In this document: in pieces, positions 1 through 6,161 of the stretch | Position numbering within the stretch: position 1 is the first letter of the stretch | Layout of the letters: each line of letters starts with the position of its first letter | Assembly: GCA_020445165.1 (NCBI GenBank) | Contig: JAGRHE010000105.1 | Coordinates: 1-9,416, forward strand | Direction of reading: 5' to 3' | Length of the DNA: 9,416 nucleotides | Origin: Gammaproteobacteria bacterium | Lineage (GTDB): Bacteria; Pseudomonadota; Gammaproteobacteria; Chromatiales; Sedimenticolaceae | Made by a program: the position numbers and the translations under genes | The notes under the pieces: generated by a model | Told to the model about the DNA's origin: nothing | What the model saw: the letters and a program-made list of their open reading frames with translations, nothing else | The model's database searches: none

Positions 1-77
1 TCGGCAGCGATTTCGGCAATCGTCACGGGATTATCGAAGCTCCGGCTGGAGCCGTCGGGAAGGGTTACAACAGGCAT
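1..77 (-). CDS. thrS: Threonyl-tRNA synthetase, N-terminal fragment (runs off left edge)
   Basis: ThrS charges tRNA-Thr with threonine in the cytoplasm. Only the first 25 codons are in the window. The start reads MPVVTLPDGSSRSF, followed by a DNPVTIAEIAA stretch. This is the typical opening of the TGS domain of proteobacterial ThrS, where MPVITLPDGS is usual. The ATG lies at 75-77 on the minus strand and is preceded by GGAG (88-91) at a spacing of about 10 nt, so the start is well supported. An upstream ATG at 85-87 is out of frame. The gene is divergent from the diguanylate cyclase gene. In many gammaproteobacteria infC, rpmI and rplT follow thrS, which would place them left of this window; that is expectation only. 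The identification rests on a short but distinctive stretch. Confidence 0.85.
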   Translation of the reverse strand, partial: MPVVTLPDGSSRSFDNPVTIAEIAA

Positions 78-105
78 GCTGCAGCATCTCCGTATGGGTA
101 GCGCC

Positions 106-132
106 GCGCGACCGGGGCGGAAAGTGTCGCGC
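106..132 (-). promoter_or_regulatory. Strong hairpin just upstream of the thrS ribosome binding site
   Basis: In the leader RNA, GCGCGAC (126-132) pairs over 7 bp with GTCGCGC (106-112) across a 13-nt loop. The stem ends about 14 nt before the GGAG ribosome binding site. A competing, weaker pairing GTGTC/GACAC (124-128 with 140-144) uses part of the same arm, so the two folds exclude each other. This could be part of a translational operator, but no function is shown. Confidence 0.3.
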
Positions 133-179
133 AATTGCTGACACACCCACGCCGGATCTTCGGCACCACCCTGTCAGTG

Positions 180-200
180 GTGGTCGCTACGAGAGACCAC
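180..200 (-). promoter_or_regulatory. Hairpin in thrS leader with a tRNA-Thr anticodon-like loop
   Basis: In the thrS transcript, GUGGUC (195-200) pairs perfectly with GACCAC (180-185) around the 9-nt loop UCUCGUAGC. If the outer U and C are taken as a mismatch, the inner 7-nt loop is CUCGUAG: U at the position of U33, CGU as the anticodon and A as residue 37. The pentamer UCGUA is the same as in the anticodon loop of tRNA-Thr(CGU). E. coli ThrS represses its own translation by binding leader hairpins that mimic the tRNA-Thr anticodon arm. A similar operator here is an inference. The hairpin lies about 105-125 nt upstream of the ATG. Confidence 0.35.
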
Positions 201-249
201 GTGAAGAGACCATGCGGTAAAGCGGATCTCAGGTTTGTTTGTGGCCCGG

Positions 250-278
250 ATTATATCGTTTCTCCGGACCGGATTCAG
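250..278 (-). promoter_or_regulatory. Probable sigma-70 promoter for thrS
   Basis: On the minus strand a perfect -10 box TATAAT lies at 250-255, 17 bp downstream of CTGAAT at 273-278. That -35 is weak and keeps only the TGA core. Transcription would start near 243, giving a leader of about 165 nt before the thrS ATG. A long leader fits the inverted repeats seen there. The call rests on sequence match only. Confidence 0.5.
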
Positions 279-355
279 CGGCCGACACGAGACATGACTT
301 GAAGACCGGGATTTAAACGCCGGATCCATGGATCGAACCTCGCCAGGCCTGTCAG

Positions 356-377
356 TCATTGAAAATCCACTCAATGA
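356..377. promoter_or_regulatory. 22-bp inverted repeat upstream of the diguanylate cyclase gene
   Basis: TCATTGA (356-362) and TCAATGA (371-377) form a perfect 7-bp inverted repeat separated by 8 bp. It lies about 100 bp before the preferred start of the cyclase gene and more than 75 bp upstream of the thrS promoter. The geometry suits a dimeric regulator. The spacing is wrong for an FNR box, which has TTGA and TCAA 6 bp apart rather than 8. The regulator is unknown. Confidence 0.25.
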
Positions 378-476
378 TGGAACCCGGCCACGTGATCGGC
401 GAATATGTTGCTGCCGAACTTCGCACGCCGTACAGAGAAATCGTGCGAACAAGTTGATAACAAACAACTAGAAACA

Positions 477-2135
477 ATGGTCAAACTCACCGACGCTGCC
501 GCCAGCCGCTGGCCGCGGCGCTACAGCCTGCTGTTCTCCCTGTTGGGACTCCTGATCCTGGTCGAAGTCATGACCGTTTTCGCTGTCCTCGCATCGCAAC
601 GCTACGCGACCGAGCGCGCGCTGAGTGAATACAGTCACGAACTCCTCCGCAACGTCGTCGACGAGACGCGTGAGAACGCCGCAGCCTACCTTCGCCAGGC
701 GCAGGATGCCGTGGTACTTGCCAGCGGACTGTTCAATGCAAACCTGCTGCCGCACGATGCACCACAGTCGATCGATCGTTTTTTTCTCGAACAGCTGCGG
801 GTGATTTCGCAGATAGAAAGCCTTTACTTCGGCGATATCAAGGGCGGCTTCGTATTCAGCAAACGGCAGTCGAGTGCGCCATCGGTAGGCTACCTGAGCA
901 AATACATCGACAATTCCGCCCCCGCCGATCAGCGGGTGTTGCTGATCGATCGCGACCGCGACCTGGTCGCGGTGAATCGCCGCTTCGACCCGAGCGACGA
1001 ATTCGATCCAAGCAAACGTCCCTGGTACAGCAAAGCGCTCGCAGCGGACGGTGAGATCTGGACTGACCCCTACATCTTCTACACCTCGCGCCAACCCGGC
1101 CTGACGGTTGCGGTACGCGTGCGCAACGCCCAGGGCGAGGTGATCGGCGTGGTCGGTGCCGACATCACATTGTCGGCGCTTTCCGAATTCCTCAAGACCC
1201 AGCGCATCGGCACCTCGGGTGCCGCGTTCATCATCGACCGGTCGGCGAACATGCTGGCCCACCCGAATGAGACGACACTTTCGGGGCTCGATGGCGACAA
1301 CAGGCTACGCCTGAAGACGATCGCCGAATTCGATGCGGTGACGCGCGAAGCCGGACGCCAGCTGCGCCAGAACTTCCCCGATCTGAACGGTCTGCCGCAG
1401 ACCCTCAATGACAAGTTCGCCGTCGCCGGCGTGCCTTACGTCAGCATGTTCGTACCCTTGTTTGCCCGCAGCCAGAACAACTGGGTCATGGGCGTGGTCG
1501 CCCCCGAAGACGAACTGGCAAAGAAGATCCGCGAAGGCCAGCGCGAGAGCATCGTGCTCGGCGTGGCGATGAGTCTGCTGGTGGTCACGGCAGCCGTGCT
1601 GATCGGGTTGATCATGTTGCGGCCGATCCACATGCTGCAACGCGAGGCCAGCGAAGACCCGCTGACCGGCCTGCTCAATCGTCGCAGCTTCGACGATTTC
1701 GCCAAGCGCCGCCTGACGACCGCATTGCGCCAGCGACGCGCGGCCAGCGCCATCATGCTCGACATCGACAATTTCAAGCAGATCAACGACCGGCACGGCC
1801 ACCCGGTGGGCGACGAGGTACTGCTTGCCATCGCCCGGCGTATCGGCCGCGGCCTGTCCGAGGGCGACCTGCTGTCACGCTACGGCGGTGAGGAGTTCGC
1901 CATCGTTCTGCCGGACACGGCGCTCGAGCAAGCAGAACAGATCGCCGAACGCCTGCGCGAATCGGTCGCGCAATCACCGGTGAAAACCAGTGCAGGAGAG
2001 CTGTCGGTAACGGTCAGTCTCGGCGTGGCCGAGCGCCAGCCGTCCGATGTCGACATCGGCAGCCTGCTGGAGCGCGCCGACCGCGGCCTTCTCAGCGCCA
2101 AGCGCGGCGGCAGGAACCAGGTGGCAACGGCCTGA
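477..2135 (+). CDS. Membrane diguanylate cyclase with periplasmic dCache sensor domain
   Basis: Likely makes cyclic di-GMP from two GTP in response to a periplasmic ligand. Numbering from the ATG at 477 (552 aa): membrane segment at about 17-39, periplasmic dCache domain about 75-345, second membrane segment about 359-381, then a complete GGDEF domain from about 392 to the end. The dCache part shows RPWY (181-184), WTDPY (195-199) and GADIT (227-231), all typical of dCache_1 sensors. The catalytic domain has DPLTGLLNRR (394-403), metal-binding Asp429 in LDIDNFKQIND, and the signature GGEEF (470-474). No HAMP domain is seen. The RxxD inhibitory site five residues before GGEEF reads SEGD (461-464), so its Arg is missing and product inhibition may be weak. 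An in-frame ATG at 405 would add 24 residues. Those codons are poor in G/C at third positions, especially the last ten, so 477 is preferred. Neither start has a clear ribosome binding site. No partner gene is adjacent, and the ligand cannot be predicted. Confidence 0.9.
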   Translation: MVKLTDAAASRWPRRYSLLFSLLGLLILVEVMTVFAVLASQRYATERALSEYSHELLRNVVDETRENAAAYLRQAQDAVVLASGLFNANLLPHDAPQSIDRFFLEQLRVISQIESLYFGDIKGGFVFSKRQSSAPSVGYLSKYIDNSAPADQRVLLIDRDRDLVAVNRRFDPSDEFDPSKRPWYSKALAADGEIWTDPYIFYTSRQPGLTVAVRVRNAQGEVIGVVGADITLSALSEFLKTQRIGTSGAAFIIDRSANMLAHPNETTLSGLDGDNRLRLKTIAEFDAVTREAGRQLRQNFPDLNGLPQTLNDKFAVAGVPYVSMFVPLFARSQNNWVMGVVAPEDELAKKIREGQRESIVLGVAMSLLVVTAAVLIGLIMLRPIHMLQREASEDPLTGLLNRRSFDDFAKRRLTTALRQRRAASAIMLDIDNFKQINDRHGHPVGDEVLLAIARRIGRGLSEGDLLSRYGGEEFAIVLPDTALEQAEQIAERLRESVAQSPVKTSAGELSVTVSLGVAERQPSDVDIGSLLERADRGLLSAKRGGRNQVATA

Positions 2136-3491
2136 TCAGGATGGCGCGACCGGATCGGCCGGGCCCGGAACACAGCGGTCGTGCCGCTCGGTCAGCCCGG
2201 ATACCACGCGGGTAACCGCAGCCGTGAGCGCGTCGAGGTCGGCATCGCTGATGACGTATGGCGGCATCAGGTAGACCAGGCGACCGAATGGTCGCACCCA
2301 CACGCCATTGTCGACGAACATCGGCTGGACGGTTGCCATATCGACCGGCCGGGTCAGCTCGACCACCCCGATCGCGCCCAGCACCCGCACATCCGCAACG
2401 TGACCCAGGCCGGCACACCCCGCCAGTCCCCGGCGCAGGCCGCGCTCGATCCGACTGACACCGGCCATCCAGTCCGACGACAACAGCAGGTCGATACTCG
2501 CCAGCGACACCGCGCAGGCCAGCGGATTGGCCATGAAGGTCGGCCCGTGCATGAACACGCCGGGTTCGCCACTGGAGATGGTGTTCGCGACGTCAGCCGT
2601 CGCCAGCGTTGCCGCCAGGGTCATGTAACCGCCGGTCAAGGCCTTGCCCAGACACAGAATGTCCGGACTGATACCCGCGTGCTCACACGCGAACAAGCGT
2701 CCGCTGCGACCAAAGCCGGTCGCGATCTCGTCCGCGATCAACAACACCCCGTACCGATCACACAGGCTACGGGCGACACGCAGGTAATCCGGCGAATAGA
2801 ACCGCATACCTCCGGCACCCTGCACCACAGGTTCGACGATCATCGCCGCGACCTCGCTGGCGTGCCGTTCCAACATGTCTTCGAGGGCCGCCACGTCGTG
2901 CGGCGCAGCGGGACCGTCGAACCCGGCCTGAGGCGCTGGCACGAAGTATTGCGGCGGCAGCACGTCACCAAACAGCGTGTGCATGCCGGTCACCGGGTCG
3001 CATACCGACATCGCGTGCAAAGTGTCACCATGGTAGCCGTTGCGTAATGCCACGAAACGGCGCTTGCCGGGCAGATCGCGCGCGCGCCAGAACTGGATGG
3101 CCATCTTCAAGGCCACCTCGACCGCGACCGATCCGGAATCGGCAAAGAAGACGTGTTCGAGACCGGCCGGCGTCAGCTCGATCAGGCGCTCGGCGAGCTG
3201 CACCGCCGGTGCATGGGTCAGGCCGCCGAACATGACGTGTGCCATATCGACCAGCTGGTCGTTGATCGCCGCATTGAGAACCGGATGGTTGTAGCCATGT
3301 ATGACACACCACCAGGACGCCATGCCATCGATCAGCTCGCGTCCGTCTGCCAACCTGATCCGTGCACCTTGCGCCGAGCCAACTGCAAAAAGCGGCAGAT
3401 CGCTGCCGATCGCGCTGTAAGGGTGCCAGATGGCCTGCCGGTCCCTGGAGACCAGTTCTACGGCGTCGTCATCTTCCATCGGTTCGTGCAT
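2136..3491 (-). CDS. bioA: Adenosylmethionine-8-amino-7-oxononanoate aminotransferase
   Basis: BioA makes 7,8-diaminopelargonate (DAPA) in biotin synthesis. It transfers the amino group of S-adenosylmethionine to 8-amino-7-oxononanoate (KAPA), using pyridoxal phosphate in the cytoplasm. The 451-aa product resembles E. coli BioA along its length: IWHPY (21-25), [15 protein letters not shown] (56-70), NGYHGDT (151-157), the PLP-phosphate and ring region [12 protein letters not shown] (253-264), Schiff-base Lys283 in [20 protein letters not shown] (315-325), and [14 protein letters not shown] (399-412), whose Arg400 matches the substrate-contacting E. coli Arg391. All key residues are present, so it should be active. 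Only the last 20 or so residues look poorly conserved. Translation may start at Met1 or Met5; neither has a strong Shine-Dalgarno sequence. The other bio genes are not in the window, so the gene stands apart from a bioBFHCD cluster. It converges on the cyclase gene with no gap. Confidence 0.96.
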   Translation of the reverse strand: MHEPMEDDDAVELVSRDRQAIWHPYSAIGSDLPLFAVGSAQGARIRLADGRELIDGMASWWCVIHGYNHPVLNAAINDQLVDMAHVMFGGLTHAPAVQLAERLIELTPAGLEHVFFADSGSVAVEVALKMAIQFWRARDLPGKRRFVALRNGYHGDTLHAMSVCDPVTGMHTLFGDVLPPQYFVPAPQAGFDGPAAPHDVAALEDMLERHASEVAAMIVEPVVQGAGGMRFYSPDYLRVARSLCDRYGVLLIADEIATGFGRSGRLFACEHAGISPDILCLGKALTGGYMTLAATLATADVANTISSGEPGVFMHGPTFMANPLACAVSLASIDLLLSSDWMAGVSRIERGLRRGLAGCAGLGHVADVRVLGAIGVVELTRPVDMATVQPMFVDNGVWVRPFGRLVYLMPPYVISDADLDALTAAVTRVVSGLTERHDRCVPGPADPVAPS

Positions 3492-3521
3492 CGGAAATGT
3501 CCATGGGCATATGGCTGGACG

Positions 3522-3551
3522 ATTCTAAAGGTAGTCATCAGGCAACGATAA
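3522..3551 (-). promoter_or_regulatory. bioA: Possible bioA promoter
   Basis: On the minus strand a -10-like TAGAAT (3522-3527) sits 18 bp after TTATCG (3546-3551), a poor -35. The start site would be near 3515, about 24 nt before the bioA ATG. No BirA-type operator (TTGTAAACC with its inverted partner) is visible, so biotin control by BirA is not supported here. Confidence 0.25.
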
Positions 3552-3966
3552 ATCGGTCTCGCACTGGCAAGAACGGCGCGTCGGCCACGCGTCAACATTG
3601 TGCAAACGACGGCCTTTCGGCGCAGCGCCCTGCCCCTGAATGGGGAGCAGCCTGTCGGCCAGAACCCGCAGGTCGATTCCCGCCAGGCCGGGCGGCCATC
3701 TGGTCGCCGGCTCGAATCAACGCCATTCATTTTGACGCAACAGCGCCCGTGGCGTGGCTCGGCCATGTAGCCCGATAGTTCCACCATCAGGGACGAGCCG
3801 GGAATCAGTAGACCAGGACCGGCGCATACTGACCGAGGCATCGGCCTGTGCCGCACCTGCCGACGACCGCGCATAAGAGATCGCCATCAGTGCGCCATAT
3901 TGCCTGGCACCCGGCTTAATTACACCCAGGCAGCCGCAGGCGCCCGCCCTGCAACCGGCACAAAGA

Positions 3967-4017
3967 TTGCTCCTCCTCAGCAAATAGGGTGTTTCGCGTC
4001 GGGTAACCGACGGAAAC
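3967..4017 (+). ncRNA. Two adjacent hairpins, possible small RNA or leader element
   Basis: Hairpin 1 pairs TTGCT (3967-3971) with AGCAA (3979-3983) around the 7-nt loop CCTCCTC, which contains an anti-Shine-Dalgarno-like CCUCCU. Hairpin 2 pairs GTTTC (3991-3995) with GAAAC (4013-4017) and CGTCGG (3997-4002) with CCGACG (4007-4012): 11 bp with one bulged G and a GUAA tetraloop of the GNRA type. The GNRA loop appears only on the plus strand, which suggests that strand is the RNA. The following CTCTTCGTTT is only loosely U-rich, so a terminator role is weak. Small RNAs with C-rich loops that bind ribosome binding sites are known, but calling this one is an inference. No clear promoter was found for it. 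Confidence 0.25.
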
Positions 4018-4025
4018 CTCTTCGT

Positions 4026-4039
4026 TTGAGAAGGATCAA
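4026..4039 (+). promoter_or_regulatory. FNR/Anr-like binding site upstream of the antiporter operon
   Basis: TTGAG-AAGG-ATCAA matches the FNR consensus TTGAT-N4-ATCAA at 9 of 10 specified bases. A possible -10 box TATGCT lies at 4083-4088 with no recognisable -35 in front of it. The implied start near 4095 would put the site centre at about -62, close to the -61.5 position of class I FNR-activated promoters. A missing -35 fits activator dependence. Oxygen control of the operon is inferred from sequence alone. Confidence 0.4.
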
Positions 4040-4153
4040 GTCGGACTCGCAATGTGTCATCCCCCTGTCGCCGACAAGCGTCTATGCTGCCCACTGGCCA
4101 GCTTTTTTGCCGCGCGCATGATTCCTACCGCTTTCCGGATTGACGTCTGACCC

Positions 4154-4657
4154 ATGTCCCGACAGATCCAACATGTCTCACTGACTTTCCTGTTTGCGTT
4201 CGCGTTCTGGCTGCTGCTGGCCGGCTCGTTACGTCAACAGGAACTGATAGCCGGCCTGTTCGTGGCCGCCTCGGTGGCGGCGCTAAACGCCGATCGGCGG
4301 CCGATACTGGCTGGCATCCGGCTCTCGCCGATGGCACCGGTATCCGTCGTGATGTACTTCGGCGTGCTGTTGACCTCACTGCTGCGCGCAAACCTCGATG
4401 TTGCGCGGCGCGTGCTGACCCCGTCCCTGCCCGTCCGGCCCGCGGTGGTTAACATCCGCACCGGGTTGCAGTCCGACCTCGGGCGACTGGTGCTGGCCAA
4501 CAGCATCACCCTGACGCCGGGGACCTTGTCGGTCGACGTCGAGGACAATGTGCTCACGATCCACTGGATCGACTGCCCGCCAGACATCGATATCGACGAG
4601 ATGACGGCCCGGATCGCATCGGGTTTCGAACGTCACCTGCAGGGGTTCCTGGTATGA
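4154..4657 (+). CDS. mrpE: Mrp/Mnh cation:proton antiporter subunit E
   Basis: First gene of the antiporter operon; 167 aa, the usual MrpE length. MrpE is a small inner-membrane subunit needed for assembly and activity of the antiporter, not itself thought to be the ion path. Hydrophobic segments lie at about 9-25, 29-46 and 59-78, followed by a soluble C-terminal half. The family core is in that half: LVLANSITLTPGTLSVDV at 112-129, then VLTIHWID (133-140). The ATG at 4154 has no strong Shine-Dalgarno sequence (GGAT 13 nt upstream at best), so initiation may be inefficient compared with the downstream genes. The end overlaps mrpF by 4 nt (ATGA). Confidence 0.93.
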   Translation: MSRQIQHVSLTFLFAFAFWLLLAGSLRQQELIAGLFVAASVAALNADRRPILAGIRLSPMAPVSVVMYFGVLLTSLLRANLDVARRVLTPSLPVRPAVVNIRTGLQSDLGRLVLANSITLTPGTLSVDVEDNVLTIHWIDCPPDIDIDEMTARIASGFERHLQGFLV

Positions 4658-4917
4658 CCTTCGACCTGGCCGACATCATCGTGCTTTGCCTGCTCGGCTC
4701 CGCCAGCCTGCTGGTCATGCTGCGCCTTTGGACCGGGCCACATGCGCCGGACCGCATCGTCGCCGCCGACACCCTGTCGGTGATCGCCACCGGAGTGATC
4801 GTCGTGCTGGCTTTGCTGTTCGAATCCCATCTCTACCTCGACGTGGCGTTGCTCTATGGCGTGCTTGCCTTTGTCGGGATCGTCGCCCTGGCCCGCGCGA
4901 TCGACGGAGCACATTGA
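4654..4917 (+). CDS. mrpF: Mrp/Mnh cation:proton antiporter subunit F
   Basis: 87-aa inner-membrane subunit with three hydrophobic segments (about 5-25, 39-56 and 62-82). The family pattern is GPHAPDRIVAADTLS (28-42), with conserved Asp33, Arg34 and Asp39, and YLDVALLYGVLAFVG (61-75). It corresponds to MbhB of archaeal membrane-bound hydrogenase. AGGGG (4641-4645) sits 8 nt before the ATG, inside the end of mrpE. Overlaps of 4 nt with mrpE and 1 nt with mrpG (TGATG) point to coupled translation. Confidence 0.94.
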   Translation: MTFDLADIIVLCLLGSASLLVMLRLWTGPHAPDRIVAADTLSVIATGVIVVLALLFESHLYLDVALLYGVLAFVGIVALARAIDGAH

Positions 4918-5216
4918 TGGCAATCGTTTCCGACCTACTGCTGATCATCGGTGCTGCGTTCTGCTTTCTCGCCGCACTCGGCCTGCTGCGCATGCCCGAC
5001 GTCTACAACCGCATCCAGGCCGGCACCAAGGCGGCAACACTCGGCATCCTGTGCCTGCTGCTGGGCGCCGGTTTCGAGCATCCGGACTGGTGGCCGAAGC
5101 TGCTGGTCATCGGCCTGTTCGTGCTCCTGACCAACCCGATCGGCTCTTCGACACTGGCACGCGCTTTCTACCGCAAGGGTGTCCCGATCTGGCAACGGCA
5201 GGGAGAGGAATCGTGA
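4917..5216 (+). CDS. mrpG: Mrp/Mnh cation:proton antiporter subunit G
   Basis: 99-aa inner-membrane subunit, matching the usual MrpG size, with three hydrophobic segments. The hallmark is LGLLRMPDVYNRIQAGTKAA (21-40); most relatives have HAA where this one has QAG. LTNPIGSSTLARAFYR (71-86) closes the third segment as in other MrpG proteins. The frame is open far upstream, but the ATG at 4917 fits the family N-terminus, has GGAG (4906-4909) 7 nt before it, and shares one base with the mrpF stop. It overlaps the next gene by 4 nt. Confidence 0.94.
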   Translation: MAIVSDLLLIIGAAFCFLAALGLLRMPDVYNRIQAGTKAATLGILCLLLGAGFEHPDWWPKLLVIGLFVLLTNPIGSSTLARAFYRKGVPIWQRQGEES

Positions 5217-5485
5217 TCTGGCTCGTCCTGTTCGTCGTTGCACTGACCCTTGCGGCCGCGCTCGCGGTGTTGCTGCTCGACAATCTGTTGGCGGCGGTTG
5301 CCGCAGCGTCTGCCATGTCCCTCGGCGTGGCGGTGATGTTCGTCATTCTGCAGGCGCCCGACGTGGCGATGACCGAAGCGGTGATCGGCGCCGGACTCAG
5401 CGGCCTGATCCTTGCCCTGGCCCTGCGCCGGCTGGGCCTGGCCAAGCTCGATACCGGAACCGGGGGGACAGGTGACGATGCGTAA
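5213..5485 (+). CDS. MbhD-like antiporter subunit (DUF4040), equal to a C-terminal module of MrpA
   Basis: 90-aa protein with three hydrophobic segments (about 2-22, 24-46 and 52-71). The motif LQAPDVAMTEAVIGAGLSG (47-65), with Glu55, marks the MbhD/DUF4040 family. In Bacillus-type MrpA this module is part of the C-terminal region of one large polypeptide; here it is a gene of its own, as in archaeal mbhD. The start is GTG at 5213, overlapping the mrpG stop (GTGA) and preceded by GGAGAGG. The frame is open upstream without family similarity, so this start is preferred. It overlaps the following gene by 8 nt. The module is thought to help form the lateral ion path of the complex. Confidence 0.88.
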   Translation: MIWLVLFVVALTLAAALAVLLLDNLLAAVAAASAMSLGVAVMFVILQAPDVAMTEAVIGAGLSGLILALALRRLGLAKLDTGTGGTGDDA

Positions 5486-6161
5486 TGCTGTCACCCTGTT
5501 GTTCGTGGCCGGCCTCGCCTTCCTGTTGCTGGCGATCACGGCTTCGCTCGACTTTGGCCAGCCACCGATGCGTATCGGTCAGGCAATCCAGGCACAGGCC
5601 GCCGAGAGCGTGGGGGCGACCAACTTTGTCACGGCCGTGGTGCTCGGCTACCGCGGACTCGATACCCTGGGCGAGCTGTCGATCCTGTTCGCCGCGGCCA
5701 CCGCCGGTGGTCTGGTGCTGGGAGGACGCGCGGTGCGATCACGTTCCGAGGGTGGATTCGTGTTACGTGCAGGTGCCGACCTGCTGTTTCCGCTGTTGCT
5801 GGTTGCCGGGCTGTACATCGTCGTTCACGGCCACCTGTCGCCGGGTGGCGGTTTCCAGGGCGGGGTGATCCTCGCATCCGCGTTCTTCGTCCCGCTGCTG
5901 GCACGTCCGCAGGCGGCAGGCAGTCACCGCTCGCTGATGTGGATCGAGGGTCTTGCCGGTACCGCCTTCATCATCATTGGCCTGCTCGCGCTCTTCCGCG
6001 GCGAGGATTTCCTGGCTCCATTGTTCGACAAGGGGGTACTCGGCGAATTGGTCTCAAGCGGCAGTCTTCCTCTGCTGTACATGGCGGTCGGTCTCAAGGT
6101 CGGTGCCGAACTGGCCGGATTGATGGACCGACTGGCACAGGACGACGAGGTGCAGTCGTGA
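5478..6161 (+). CDS. mrpB: Antiporter subunit: MbhE-like domain fused to MrpB
   Basis: 227 aa with two family domains in one chain. Residues 1-84 are MbhE-like, the last module of Bacillus MrpA: ATNFVTAVVLGYRGLDTLGE (47-66) is the core. Residues about 95-220 are MrpB/MnhB: GADLLFPLLLVAGLYIV (99-115), GHLSPGGGFQGG (118-129) and a final LPLLYMAVGLKVGAEL (197-212). MrpB alone is about 140 aa, so the extra length is accounted for by the MbhE module. The ATG at 5478 overlaps the previous stop and has AGG (5470-5472) 5 nt upstream; a GTG two codons earlier is an alternative. The start at 5412 is rejected because its first 22 residues are a shadow of the previous gene. A 4-nt overlap leads into mrpC. 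Confidence 0.9.
   Translation: MRNAVTLLFVAGLAFLLLAITASLDFGQPPMRIGQAIQAQAAESVGATNFVTAVVLGYRGLDTLGELSILFAAATAGGLVLGGRAVRSRSEGGFVLRAGADLLFPLLLVAGLYIVVHGHLSPGGGFQGGVILASAFFVPLLARPQAAGSHRSLMWIEGLAGTAFIIIGLLALFRGEDFLAPLFDKGVLGELVSSGSLPLLYMAVGLKVGAELAGLMDRLAQDDEVQS

Larger units (their letters stand above)
3492..4153. other. Long intergenic region between divergent bioA and mrpE
   Basis: About 660 bp with no convincing protein gene. The open frames on both strands are short, rich in Arg and Pro, and resemble no family I know. One minus-strand frame (about 3525-3720, ending in LPDDYL and a stop) reads rather like protein but has no ATG and opens right after a stop. A remnant gene cannot be excluded. 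Searches by eye for tRNA, 6S, tmRNA, 4.5S and RNase P signatures found nothing. The right third holds two hairpins (3967-4017), an FNR-like site (4026-4039) and a possible -10 element (4083-4088), so it is probably regulatory. Confidence 0.5.

Noticed and set aside
405..476. Upstream ATG at 405 as the start of the cyclase gene
   Set aside because: The extra 24 codons are poor in G/C at third positions and there is no ribosome binding site. It remains possible but is less likely than 477.
468..1262. 264-codon open frame on the minus strand inside the cyclase gene
   Set aside because: No family resemblance and biased composition, and the opposite strand encodes a full dCache domain.
2181..3047. 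288-codon open frame on the plus strand opposite bioA
   Set aside because: Arg-, His- and Gln-rich product with no motif; the bioA reading is unambiguous.
3661..3720. tRNA-like T-arm sequence (GGTCGATTCC)
   Set aside because: The arm does not pair properly and no acceptor, D or anticodon arms are found at the right distances on either strand.
3458..3874. 138-codon minus-strand frame running into the bioA start
   Set aside because: Arg-rich, no ribosome binding site and no recognisable family. It overlaps the bioA start in another frame.
3904..3920. Sigma-54-like promoter CTGGCAC...TTAAT
   Set aside because: The -24 element is perfect and the spacing fits, but the -12 element lacks the essential GC dinucleotide.
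4086..4108. GCTG/CAGC hairpin followed by six T residues as a terminator
   Set aside because: Only 4 bp with a 9-nt loop, too weak for an intrinsic terminator, and it overlaps the likely operon promoter.
4118..4150. Ten-codon open frame (MIPTAFRIDV) ending 3 nt before mrpE, as a leader peptide
   Set aside because: No ribosome binding site, no run of regulatory codons and no attenuator after it; frames this short are common by chance.
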